In this document: piece after piece, positions 17,174-24,573 of the stretch
Layout: every line of letters starts with the position of its first letter
How positions within the stretch are numbered: position 1 is the stretch's first letter
Source: Bacteroidales bacterium
Lineage (GTDB): Bacteria > Bacteroidota > Bacteroidia > Bacteroidales > Paludibacteraceae
Direction of reading: 5' to 3'
DNA: 64,000 bases
NCBI GenBank assembly: GCA_015061165.1
Contig: SUXC01000001.1
Coordinates: forward strand, 62,001-126,000
Notes under the pieces: generated by a model
The model's database searches: none
The model's input: only the letters and a program-made list of their open reading frames with translations
Told to the model about the DNA's origin: nothing
Program-made: the position numbers and the translations under genes

Positions 17174-18118
17174 TCAAGACAATGCGTTGAGCATATTGCC
17201 ATATACTTTGTTCAAATCAGCCACTTGGCTTGCCAATTTCTTTGTAGCAGCCTCGTATGCCTCTTGTGCTTTCAATGCCTCAGCAGAAGCGTCGGTCATC
17301 TTCTTCACAGTAGAGGTCAAACCGTCAATGTGTTGTGTAGCACCGTTCACTTTCTCTGCTTGAGCCTTGTATGCCTCCACTTGTGCTTGTACGGCATTCA
17401 CTTGCAACTCATACACGGCGTTCAAACTATTCAATTGTTTAGCCACAGCAGCCACTTGGTTCTCGTACTCTTTAGTACCAGCAGCCACTTTCTTCATATC
17501 GTCTGCCACTTGGCTATAGGTTGCACCCAAGGCTTCGCTCTTCTCGCTGATAGTTTTGCCTGCCACTACAAATTGCTCTGCTGCTTGACCTGCCGCATCC
17601 AATTTCTCTGACAACTGAGTGGTAGAGGTTGCCACTTTGCCCAACTCGTTCAATTGTACTGCTGTCTTTGCCAAACCTGCGATACCGTCTTTCAAAGCAG
17701 ACATTTCCTTCTCGGATAATGCGGGTACACTGGCTGATTGTGCAGAAGAGCCGCCTTCAGCACCGCCACCTACACCACCCATCAAGGTTGGTTTAGGACG
17801 AGATTGCATCTCTTTCAACAACTCTGGCTCAGTTCCGTGACCCAACAATTGTGGGAATACTTCGTGCCAGTGGAACTCTGGGTGAGGTTTATCCAAACAA
17901 CCAATCAGGAACAAGAAGGCCTCGGTAATCATACCTACCATCAACACGGCACCTGCACCGGGGAAGTGCATAATCTTAAACAATGCACCGATAATTACGA
18001 CAGATGCACCAATAGAATACACCATACCTACTACACGTTTACCTTGGTACGAACCATACCATTCCATAAAACGTGCACCAAAACCTTTTTTCTCGTTAGG
18101 ATTCATTTCTTTAGACAT
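17174..18118 (-). CDS. gldL: Type IX secretion motor protein GldL/PorL
   Basis: The inner-membrane partner of GldM. The 314-residue protein has two membrane helices (about residues 32-49 and 56-74). The second contains the membrane glutamate (GMITEAFLFLIG, E66) at the position known in the family to be needed for proton flow. A cytoplasmic helical tail rich in Ala, Lys and Glu follows (about residues 140-310, coiled coil). It lies between gldK and gldM in the canonical order. Confidence 0.95.
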   Translation of the reverse strand: MSKEMNPNEKKGFGARFMEWYGSYQGKRVVGMVYSIGASVVIIGALFKIMHFPGAGAVLMVGMITEAFLFLIGCLDKPHPEFHWHEVFPQLLGHGTEPELLKEMQSRPKPTLMGGVGGGAEGGSSAQSASVPALSEKEMSALKDGIAGLAKTAVQLNELGKVATSTTQLSEKLDAAGQAAEQFVVAGKTISEKSEALGATYSQVADDMKKVAAGTKEYENQVAAVAKQLNSLNAVYELQVNAVQAQVEAYKAQAEKVNGATQHIDGLTSTVKKMTDASAEALKAQEAYEAATKKLASQVADLNKVYGNMLNALS

Positions 18119-18161
18119 ATTTTTGATTATTTTTAGTTATTCTATATTGTTGATTATCAAA

Positions 18162-19523
18162 TTATTGTCCCATGTAGGAACGCACGCAGCGGAAACCGAT
18201 ATATGAGCGACCTTCGTATTGATATTCGTAGGTACGCACACCGCATTGCATGTAGTAACTAATATCTTTCCAGCTACCACCTTTGATTACTTTGCGCTTC
18301 AATGAGTTTGGATCTTCCTTGCGCGCAATGTATGGGAACTCTGGGTTCAAGTCATGAACTCTCGCATTCGATGAGGTGGAGTATGCCGAAGCGGTCCACT
18401 CTGCCACATTACCAGCCATATCAAACAAACCGAAGTCGTTTGGCTCAAAACTACCCACTGTCATGGTGGACACACCTGTGTCATTGTGATACGAACCGCG
18501 ATAAGGCTTAAAGTTTGCCAAGTAGCAGCCCTCCGAATCGCGAGCATAGCGATCGCCCCATGGATACATTGCCATCTTGCGACCACCGCGAGCGGCATAT
18601 TCCCATTCGGCCTCTGTTGGCAAACGGTATGAGTTCACCACTATATTTTGTTGCGAACGCAACAGATGGGTACGCCAGTGGCAGAAAGCGTGCGCTTGTT
18701 CCCATGTTACACCCACTACTGGATAATCCGAGTAACTTGGAGAATTGAAATAGCTATACAGCAATGGGTCGTTGTATGAATGTTCGAAGTCACGCGCCCA
18801 AACCATGGTATCTGGATAAACGCAAATGATACCGTTGGTATTGATGTCGCTTGGCTGACGCAATGGACGTTCAATTGTCTCATAGTGAATCTCATCATTC
18901 TCTACCCAGAACGAGTCCACGCGAATGGATGCACCTTTTGGATAGCTACCGCGAGCCACATCAAACTTATTAGCCGCTTTCACTGCTTGGTCAATGTTCA
19001 CCCATGTATAGTGATAACGCAAAGCGGTGGTTTTCAGACTTCCACGACCTTCGTCATAGAACATTGGCGACAGAATCTCGGCCATTGGTTCATCGGGGAT
19101 AAAGCGATTCTCCCATGGGATACGTTTCTTCCAGTTAATCAGTACATTCTCATCGTCTGTCTCGTACTTTGATTGCAGAGCGTACTCGCTGTCTGCACCT
19201 TCTTCTTCAATCAACAGCGAATAGGCGATAGAATCGCGTACCCAATTCACGAATTGGCGGTACTCACTGTTGGTAATCTCTGTTTCATCCATCCAAAACG
19301 CATTCACGGTTACCATCACATTATTGTCCGCTTGGTCAAAAACGGCGGATTGTGAATTAGCCCCCATCAAGAAGGATCCTTTACGAACAAGCACCATTCC
19401 GAATGGGTTGGCTTCTACGAACCCTGCTCCAGAACTTGCGCCTACCAACTCGCCTGCAGGTTTATTGCAAGCGACCATGCACAACATTAATACAACAATT
19501 GATAATAATTTTGTTACTTTCAT
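18162..19523 (-). CDS. gldK: Type IX secretion lipoprotein GldK/PorK
   Basis: An outer-membrane-anchored lipoprotein that forms the GldK/GldN ring. The 453-residue protein has a lipobox ending at C19 (MVAC). Its single large domain is of the formylglycine-generating-enzyme fold (GSFLMGANS, WMDETEITNSEYRQF, RLPTEAEWEYAARGG, GLFDMAGNVAEWT, GFRCVRSYMG). In this family that fold is structural rather than catalytic. It stands 24 bases after porP. Confidence 0.95.
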   Translation of the reverse strand: MKVTKLLSIVVLMLCMVACNKPAGELVGASSGAGFVEANPFGMVLVRKGSFLMGANSQSAVFDQADNNVMVTVNAFWMDETEITNSEYRQFVNWVRDSIAYSLLIEEEGADSEYALQSKYETDDENVLINWKKRIPWENRFIPDEPMAEILSPMFYDEGRGSLKTTALRYHYTWVNIDQAVKAANKFDVARGSYPKGASIRVDSFWVENDEIHYETIERPLRQPSDINTNGIICVYPDTMVWARDFEHSYNDPLLYSYFNSPSYSDYPVVGVTWEQAHAFCHWRTHLLRSQQNIVVNSYRLPTEAEWEYAARGGRKMAMYPWGDRYARDSEGCYLANFKPYRGSYHNDTGVSTMTVGSFEPNDFGLFDMAGNVAEWTASAYSTSSNARVHDLNPEFPYIARKEDPNSLKRKVIKGGSWKDISYYMQCGVRTYEYQYEGRSYIGFRCVRSYMGQ

Positions 19524-19547
19524 TTTATTTTGTAATTTATAACTTCT

Positions 19548-20555
19548 TTATAAGTACCTTACGCTTTTGTATCTATTTGTACGTTTGGGTTTCAGGATAT
19601 TGAATCCGTATGCCAAATACAACTCGTGCGAACCATAACTCTCTCTTATCAAACCATTTGCGGGCAATTCGTAGGTGTATCCCAACTGCAATCCGTCAAT
19701 GATATCCATGCCCAGCAGTATATTCACGCTACCTGCTATGCGATAACCCAAACCAAAGCGATAGCGGTTGTTCACCTGAGCCAACATTGTCAAGTTCACA
19801 TCCCAACCCACAAAATCCGTCTGCAACATTGCGCTGGGCATCAGCACCCATTTCTTGTCGCGCAAGCGCCAGTTATATCCTCCCGCAGCGTAGAATGAGC
19901 CTCGCACAGGCACTTCTGTTTGGTCGCTCCACTCCAATACAGGCTGTGTCACGTGGCCGTAACTCACGCCTGCCCACCATGTCGAGGTGGCATAGTAAAC
20001 GCCTACTCCCAAATCAAACCCCATACCTGACACACCATTCTGTCCACTTGACTCTGGAATGGCATTATCTGTTGCATTGTGATACGCATGCTCTTGCACC
20101 AGTTCGGCGACATCTTTCAGGTTCACGCTATCCACCGCAAAACTCAGGTTGATAAAGCCCAAATCCGCACCTACGCTCATATATCCTTTGCCCAACTTAA
20201 AGCGGTAGGCATACCCTGCGTGCAGACTTTGATTCGAGAACAATCCGAATCGGTCATTCATAAAGCGCACACCGGCTGCATGCTGTGTCTTTCCCACCAC
20301 AAACGGAGACGAGAAAGAGAAGTATGTCGTCATAGGCGCATCCATTATGCCTGTAAACTGCATGCGATGACTACCATACACGCGCATCAAATCGCCCTCT
20401 CCCACCGCTGCGGGGTTATACGTGGATTGCATAAACATATACTGCCCTACCTGTGGATCAAACTGAGCGCGCACACCGGCCACACAGCACAACACTCCAC
20501 ATAATAGTACAATATAGCGTTTCACAACATTATCAATTTTACCCAATTGACTCAC
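19548..20555 (-). CDS. porP: PorP/SprF-type outer-membrane protein
   Basis: PorP/SprF proteins are outer-membrane barrels associated with type IX secretion and, in gliding relatives, with adhesin export. The 335-residue protein has a signal peptide (cleavage near VRAQ), the family opening DPQVGQYMFMQSTYNPAAVG, a central GMGFDLGVGVYYAT and a terminal GSHELYLAYGF followed by a basic tail. It is the first gld-cluster gene, directly upstream of gldK as in Porphyromonas. Confidence 0.93.
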   Translation of the reverse strand: MSQLGKIDNVVKRYIVLLCGVLCCVAGVRAQFDPQVGQYMFMQSTYNPAAVGEGDLMRVYGSHRMQFTGIMDAPMTTYFSFSSPFVVGKTQHAAGVRFMNDRFGLFSNQSLHAGYAYRFKLGKGYMSVGADLGFINLSFAVDSVNLKDVAELVQEHAYHNATDNAIPESSGQNGVSGMGFDLGVGVYYATSTWWAGVSYGHVTQPVLEWSDQTEVPVRGSFYAAGGYNWRLRDKKWVLMPSAMLQTDFVGWDVNLTMLAQVNNRYRFGLGYRIAGSVNILLGMDIIDGLQLGYTYELPANGLIRESYGSHELYLAYGFNILKPKRTNRYKSVRYL

Positions 20556-20561
20556 AAACGA

Positions 20562-20783
20562 TTAATATTCTTCTTCATCAAAGAAGAAGTCATCTTTCGT
20601 AGGATAATCAGGCCAAATATCTTCTATAGATTCATATACTTCCTCATCATCCTCTATCTCCTGAAGGTTCTCTATCACCTCCAATGGTGCACCCACGCGC
20701 AAGGCATAATCCAGCAACTCATCTTTTGTTGCTGGCCAAGGAGCATCCTCTAATTTCGTAGCTAATTCAAGTGTCCAATACAT
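20562..20783 (-). CDS. DUF2795 small acidic protein
   Basis: A 73-residue protein starting MYWTLELATKLEDAPWPATKDELLDYA, the DUF2795 pattern, with a strongly acidic second half (runs of E and D) ending FFFDEEEY. Function unknown. It ends 6 bases before the porP start and has a good promoter 46 bases upstream, so it is the first gene of the type IX secretion operon. Confidence 0.8.
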   Translation of the reverse strand: MYWTLELATKLEDAPWPATKDELLDYALRVGAPLEVIENLQEIEDDEEVYESIEDIWPDYPTKDDFFFDEEEY

Positions 20784-20828
20784 AACCAATCAACGCACCA
20801 CCTGTGCGCTCCTTACAAATTAAGCGCG

Positions 20829-20859
20829 CAAAGGTAGTAAAAATTTCTAACATACGCAA
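20829..20859 (-). promoter_or_regulatory. Promoter of the DUF2795-porP-gld operon
   Basis: On the minus strand TTGCG at 20859 with TACCTTTG 20836-20829 and a 20-base spacer. No other consensus promoter was seen until queA, so the whole run may be one transcript. Confidence 0.75.
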
Positions 20860-20874
20860 GAAAAAATGAGTTTT

Positions 20875-21423
20875 TTACTCTTTTTTCCAAAAAATTGGCA
20901 TTATTTTCTCCTCTTTTGCTATCCAACGAGCCAAAACGAAGCAATAATCGCTCAGTCGATTCACGAAGCAAACCACGCCTTCTGGCAATGCTTTTTCTTC
21001 CGAATCGCACCAATCTACTATGTTTCGTTCCAACCGTCTTGCTACTGTCCTACAGACGTGGCACACCGCAACCAGTTCATCACCGCAGGGCAGGATAAAC
21101 TCGCGCAATACGGGCAACTCGGCTTGCATGTCATCTATCCATTTTTCCAACTGACTGACAGCCACTTCCGTTACCGTCATGTCGGCGCCGGCCAGTATGG
21201 CTCCCACGTCGAACAACCTATTCTGCACCCATCCCAACTGTTCGTCAATCACGATATGCCAGATAGGCAACTTGTCGGCTATTTTTGCGCGCAGCCAACC
21301 TACGTAACTATTCAATTCATCCGCTGTCCCGTAGGCTTCCAAACGCTTACTGGACTTACGAACGCGACCACCTACTGCCAAACTAGTGTCGCCCTTGTCT
21401 CCTGTTTTTGTGTAGATTTTCAT
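20875..21423 (-). CDS. ATP:cob(I)alamin adenosyltransferase, PduO type
   Basis: Transfers adenosyl from ATP to cob(I)alamin to form coenzyme B12. The 182-residue protein has the PduO ATP-binding N-terminus YTKTGDKGDTSLAVGGRVRKS, the EAYGTADELNS motif and the C-terminal CRTVARRLERNIVDW and FVNRLSDYCFVLARW. It follows the methyltransferase gene after 26 bases on the same strand. No partner B12 enzyme lies nearby. Confidence 0.93.
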   Translation of the reverse strand: MKIYTKTGDKGDTSLAVGGRVRKSSKRLEAYGTADELNSYVGWLRAKIADKLPIWHIVIDEQLGWVQNRLFDVGAILAGADMTVTEVAVSQLEKWIDDMQAELPVLREFILPCGDELVAVCHVCRTVARRLERNIVDWCDSEEKALPEGVVCFVNRLSDYCFVLARWIAKEEKIMPIFWKKE

Positions 21424-21433
21424 ATTTCCTTGC

Positions 21434-21468
21434 CTTTACACTTTACACCTTAAACCCTAATCCTATAA
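21434..21468. repeat. 7-base array at the methyltransferase 3' end
   Basis: Units ctttaca, ctttaca, ccttaaa, ccctaat, cctataa. It overlaps the last codons and stop of the methyltransferase gene at 21450. Confidence 0.7.
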
Positions 21469-22442
21469 TCCCTCTTCCAATAGTCCTTATCGAAGAACAC
21501 CAATCCCATTTGGTATAAATCCATGGTACTTGTCACGCGTTCATCTTCGCATATCTCGTGCCAGGCTTTTTCCATTTCTTTGTTGTAGTGAATATCATCC
21601 ACTACTACTACGCTTTTTGCGTGTACTTTTTCTGCTAATACATTAAAGTATGCGCGCGTGCCCGCGTACGTGTGGTTCGCATCTATAAAAGCCACATCCA
21701 CACGCTCCAAATCCCTATCTAACATATCGGCGGTTATCTCCCCCACTCGACAATCTATGTTCTTTATTCCCAAGGCTTTCCAATTCTCTTTGGCTATCTC
21801 AGCCACGGCGGGACAACCTTCGTATGTAATCACTTTGTTGCGTTTGTTCATGGCTGCCATATAGGCTGTCGTCACGCCCAAACTTGTTCCAAGTTCCACA
21901 ACTATCAATCGCCTATCACCCATCTCCAATTGCCCATCACCAATTGCCAATTGCCCATCGCCCATCGCCAATCGTCCATCGCCCAACCAATTCACCAGCC
22001 GTGCCAACATCTGCGCATATTTCTTCTTCGCCAAACTCTTCTTTGCTATATCACTGACCTTTCGCCTATCTCTCGCCTCCCGATTCCCGATTTTCGTTTT
22101 CGGACTCCCGACTCCCGATTCCCGATTCTCGTTTTCGGACTCCCGACTCCTGACTCCCGATTCCCGTTTTCGGACTCCCGACTCCCGATTCCCGTTTTCG
22201 GACTCCCGATTCCCGATTCCCGCCCCATAATCCACGAATTCTACTGTGCGGTTATCTGCCAGCATTTCCTCGCGCACTTTTTCTATTTTCTCCCACGCGT
22301 AGTAGCTGTGTTCATCGCGCATGACCAACCTCACCCATTCGAACAGATAGGGCGAATGTATTCCATGCCCACCCGTATGCCGAGCGGTCAGGCAGTGTTT
22401 CAGGTACGAACCCACACGATATATCGCCGTTTGCCAATCCAT
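21450..22442 (-). CDS. Class I SAM-dependent methyltransferase (O-methyltransferase-like) carrying two repeat arrays
   Basis: A Rossmann-fold methyltransferase with the SAM loop VVELGTSLGVTTAYMA, YEGCPAVAEIA, FIDANHTYAGTRAY and VVVDDIHYN, like the O-methyltransferase 24 type. The substrate is unknown. I start it at ATG 22442 (MDWQTAIYRVG), just after a promoter; the longer frame upstream only translates an 11-base repeat. Two in-frame arrays interrupt the protein before the SAM loop: residues about 75-121 (repeats of the type GNRESG) and about 152-180 (GDGQLAIGDGQLEMG). Apart from these inserts, the flanks read as one continuous domain. Confidence 0.85.
   Translation of the reverse strand: MDWQTAIYRVGSYLKHCLTARHTGGHGIHSPYLFEWVRLVMRDEHSYYAWEKIEKVREEMLADNRTVEFVDYGAGIGNRESENGNRESGVRKRESGVRSRESENENRESGVGSPKTKIGNREARDRRKVSDIAKKSLAKKKYAQMLARLVNWLGDGRLAMGDGQLAIGDGQLEMGDRRLIVVELGTSLGVTTAYMAAMNKRNKVITYEGCPAVAEIAKENWKALGIKNIDCRVGEITADMLDRDLERVDVAFIDANHTYAGTRAYFNVLAEKVHAKSVVVVDDIHYNKEMEKAWHEICEDERVTSTMDLYQMGLVFFDKDYWKRDYRIRV
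21905..21988. repeat. Twelve-unit 7-base array inside the methyltransferase gene
   Basis: Consecutive units of the type ccaattg, cccatca, ccaatcg, cccatcg run in perfect register from 21905. They encode the low-complexity GDGQLAIGDG region. Confidence 0.9.
22081..22220. repeat. Twenty-unit 7-base array inside the methyltransferase gene
   Basis: Twenty consecutive heptamers: cgattcc, cgatttt, cgttttc, ggactcc, cgactcc, cgattcc and so on. A higher-order order of ggactcc, cgactcc, cgattcc, cgttttc recurs about every four to five units. Confidence 0.93.
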
Positions 22443-22472
22443 CTTCTGCGCGAAAACTACCGTAATTTTCTG

Positions 22473-22503
22473 CAAAGATAATACAAAACTCTCAAATATG
22501 CAA
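22473..22503 (-). promoter_or_regulatory. Promoter of the methyltransferase-adenosyltransferase pair
   Basis: Minus strand TTGCATATT at 22503 with TATCTTTG 22480-22473. It decides the methyltransferase start at 22442. Confidence 0.75.
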
Positions 22504-22540
22504 ATACTTCCCCCATTTTTCTTGTTTGTTTCTATACATT

Positions 22541-22646
22541 CCCGATACATACCCGATACATACCCGATACATACCCGATACATACGTATATCCCATGAAT
22601 ACCCCACGAATACCCCGCATATACCCCATGAATACCCCAAGCATGA
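22541..22646. repeat. 11-base tandem repeats between divergent promoters
   Basis: Four exact copies of CCCGATACATA (22541-22584) are followed, after 7 bases, by five copies of CCCATGAATAC-type units (22592-22646). Apart from the promoters, the gap 22443-22778 holds nothing else I can support. Confidence 0.92.
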
Positions 22647-22738
22647 CAAAAAAGAAGGAAAAAAGGAGTATAAAAGCACCCATACACCGCATAATCCTTA
22701 AAACTTTTAAAACTCGTAACACTTTTTTCACCCAAAAT

Positions 22739-22769
22739 TTGCACATCCGCAAATTTTGTTGTACCTTTG
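22739..22769 (+). promoter_or_regulatory. Promoter of the nucleoside-gate protein gene, near-leaderless
   Basis: TTG 22739-22741, 20 bases, TACCTTTG 22762-22769. The ATG is only 10 bases after the last G of the -7 box, so the leader is a few bases at most. Confidence 0.8.
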
Positions 22770-22778
22770 CAGGCAATT

Positions 22779-24011
22779 ATGGTACTCAATTATATTTGGA
22801 TAGGACTTATTCTTCTCGCGGTCGTTATGGGCTGCGTGCAGTTCTTTGTGTATGGACAAAGTGAAATATTCACCGAGATACTTAATTCTACCTTCGCTTC
22901 TGCCAAGAACGGTTTTGAGATTTCTATCGGTCTGACGGGAATCCTTGCTTTGTGGATGGGTATTCTCAATATCGGTCAGCAGGGTGGCGTAGTGAATACG
23001 CTTTCGCGTGGTGTCGCACCTTTCTTCCGCCGTATTTTCCCCGAGATTCCTGCCAAGCACCCTGTCTTTGGTACCATGTTTATGAATTTCTCCGCCAACA
23101 TGTTGGGCTTGGACAATGCGGCGACGCCTATCGGACTGAAGGCTATGTCCGAACTGCAAGACTTGAATGCCGACAAGCAGAAAGCCAGCAACGCTATGAT
23201 TATGTTCGTGGTATTGGGTGCCAGCGGTTTGACTATCATACCCACAACGATTATGGCGTATCGTGCTCAGATGGGCGCAGCCAACCCTGCAGATGTCTTC
23301 CTGCCACTGATGATGGCTACTTACTTCTCCACCCTCGCGGGTATGTTAGCGGTATGCTTTGTGCAGAAGATTAAGATTTGGGACAAGGTCATTCTTGGTA
23401 CGCTGATTGGTCTAACGGCTTTAATGGTGGGTATGTTGTTTGCAGCGCGCCATTTGCCCGAAGAGACCTTGAATACATTTTCGGCACTCATAGCGGCTAT
23501 TATATTGTTGGGCATTATTTGTTGGTTTATCATCCAAGCTTCGGTACGCAAAGTGAATGTCTATGAAGCTTTTATTGATGGAGCGAAAGGTGGATTCCAA
23601 ACGGCTATTGGTATTATTCCTTATTTGATTGCTATTCTTGTAGCGGTGGGTATGTTCCGTGCCAGTGGTGCTATGGGCTTGTTGGAGCAAGGTATGGCGC
23701 AGGTGTTTGCGTGGATAGGTATCAATCCTGATATGGCGAGTGCCGTGCCTACGGCATTGATGAAGCCTCTTTCGGGTAGTGGTGCACGCGGACTGATGAT
23801 TGAGGCGATGGCCACACACGGAGCCGACTCATTGGTAGGACGATTGTGTTGTATTTTGCAAGGCACCACAGACACTACTTTCTATGTTATTTCGGTCTAT
23901 TTCGGCAGTATCGGTATCAAGAACACCCGCCACGCTGTTAGTTGCTGCCTCTTCTGCGACCTTATCGGAATTATTGCTGCCTTCATTATTGCCAATATTT
24001 TCTTTGGATAA
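22779..24011 (+). CDS. SpmA/SpmB-like fused nucleoside-recognition membrane protein
   Basis: A 410-residue integral membrane protein with two nucleoside-recognition (Gate) domains. The N-terminal half resembles SpmA (ALWMGILNIGQQGGV, FMNFSANMLGLDNAATPIGLKAM). The C-terminal half resembles SpmB (GAKGGFQTAIGIIPYLIAI, LMKPLSGSGARGLMIE, TTDTTFYVISVYFGS). In spore formers these are two proteins; in Bacteroidetes the fusion is common and its substrate is unknown. ATG 22779 is chosen because an upstream TTG at 22767 lies in the promoter. Confidence 0.9.
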   Translation: MVLNYIWIGLILLAVVMGCVQFFVYGQSEIFTEILNSTFASAKNGFEISIGLTGILALWMGILNIGQQGGVVNTLSRGVAPFFRRIFPEIPAKHPVFGTMFMNFSANMLGLDNAATPIGLKAMSELQDLNADKQKASNAMIMFVVLGASGLTIIPTTIMAYRAQMGAANPADVFLPLMMATYFSTLAGMLAVCFVQKIKIWDKVILGTLIGLTALMVGMLFAARHLPEETLNTFSALIAAIILLGIICWFIIQASVRKVNVYEAFIDGAKGGFQTAIGIIPYLIAILVAVGMFRASGAMGLLEQGMAQVFAWIGINPDMASAVPTALMKPLSGSGARGLMIEAMATHGADSLVGRLCCILQGTTDTTFYVISVYFGSIGIKNTRHAVSCCLFCDLIGIIAAFIIANIFFG

Positions 24012-24045
24012 GTTATAAATCCTGGTAAGCGCAATGTTGGCGCGC

Positions 24046-24101
24046 GCAGTTGTTGTTTATGTTGTCTTCTTAAATAAAATAATAGTTTGTATTTATATTC
24101 T
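24046..24101. repeat. Dispersed intergenic repeat, copy 2
   Basis: Resembles 4035-4085 (shared TATGTTGTCTT followed by TTAAATAAAAT-like sequence and a TTTATATT end). It fills most of the space before ybeY. Confidence 0.5.
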
Positions 24102-24109
24102 TAAACAGC

Positions 24110-24526
24110 ATGATTACTTTTTCCTCCGATAACATCTCCATGCCTTCACTTGACTACCCACAGGTAGAGCGTTGGATTCGTGCGGTGGCAGCGCAGTACG
24201 GCTATGCCGTAGGCGAACTAAATTATATCTTTTGTAATGATGAGAAGATTCTCTCTGTCAATCGTGAGTTCTTGCAGCACGATTATTATACAGACGTCAT
24301 CACCTTTGATTATACCACGCGCACGCGTGTAAACGGTGATATTTATATTTCTTTGGACACGGTTGCCAGCAATGCCGAGCAGGTAGGTGTGCCTTTCCTC
24401 CACGAATTGCATCGTATCATCATCCACGGCCTACTCCATCTCACGGGGCAAGCGGACAAGACCCCTGAGACCAAAGCCCAGATGACTGCCAAAGAGGAAT
24501 CCGCCCTCCGCCACCTGCATCTATAG
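24110..24526 (+). CDS. ybeY: Endoribonuclease YbeY
   Basis: A metal-dependent RNase for 16S rRNA 3' maturation and ribosome quality control. The 138-residue protein contains NREFLQHDYYTDVITFDY, the GDIYIS strand and the zinc motif HGLLHLTGQADKTPE. The third histidine of the classic H-x3-H-x5-H motif is replaced by Asp, as is usual in Bacteroidetes. The last codons run into the first of two hairpins shared with convergent nadB. Confidence 0.92.
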   Translation: MITFSSDNISMPSLDYPQVERWIRAVAAQYGYAVGELNYIFCNDEKILSVNREFLQHDYYTDVITFDYTTRTRVNGDIYISLDTVASNAEQVGVPFLHELHRIIIHGLLHLTGQADKTPETKAQMTAKEESALRHLHL

Positions 24527-24573
24527 CAGGCATGCCTTCGGCTATAGTGATGACTGCCTTCGCAAGTCATCAC
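24521..24573. terminator. Two adjacent hairpins between convergent ybeY and nadB
   Basis: Hairpin 1: CTATAGC (24521-24527) with GCTATAG (24541-24547). Hairpin 2: GTGATGACT (24547-24555) with AGTCATCAC (24565-24573). Each contains GCCTTCG. They fill the whole gap and probably stop transcription from both sides, although T runs are lacking. Confidence 0.65.

Noticed and set aside
22541-22646. CRISPR array
   Set aside because: Repeats of 11 bases lie in tandem without spacers and there are no cas genes.
22443-22679. N-terminal extension of the methyltransferase frame
   Set aside because: It translates the 11-base repeat and crosses the promoter at 22473-22503.
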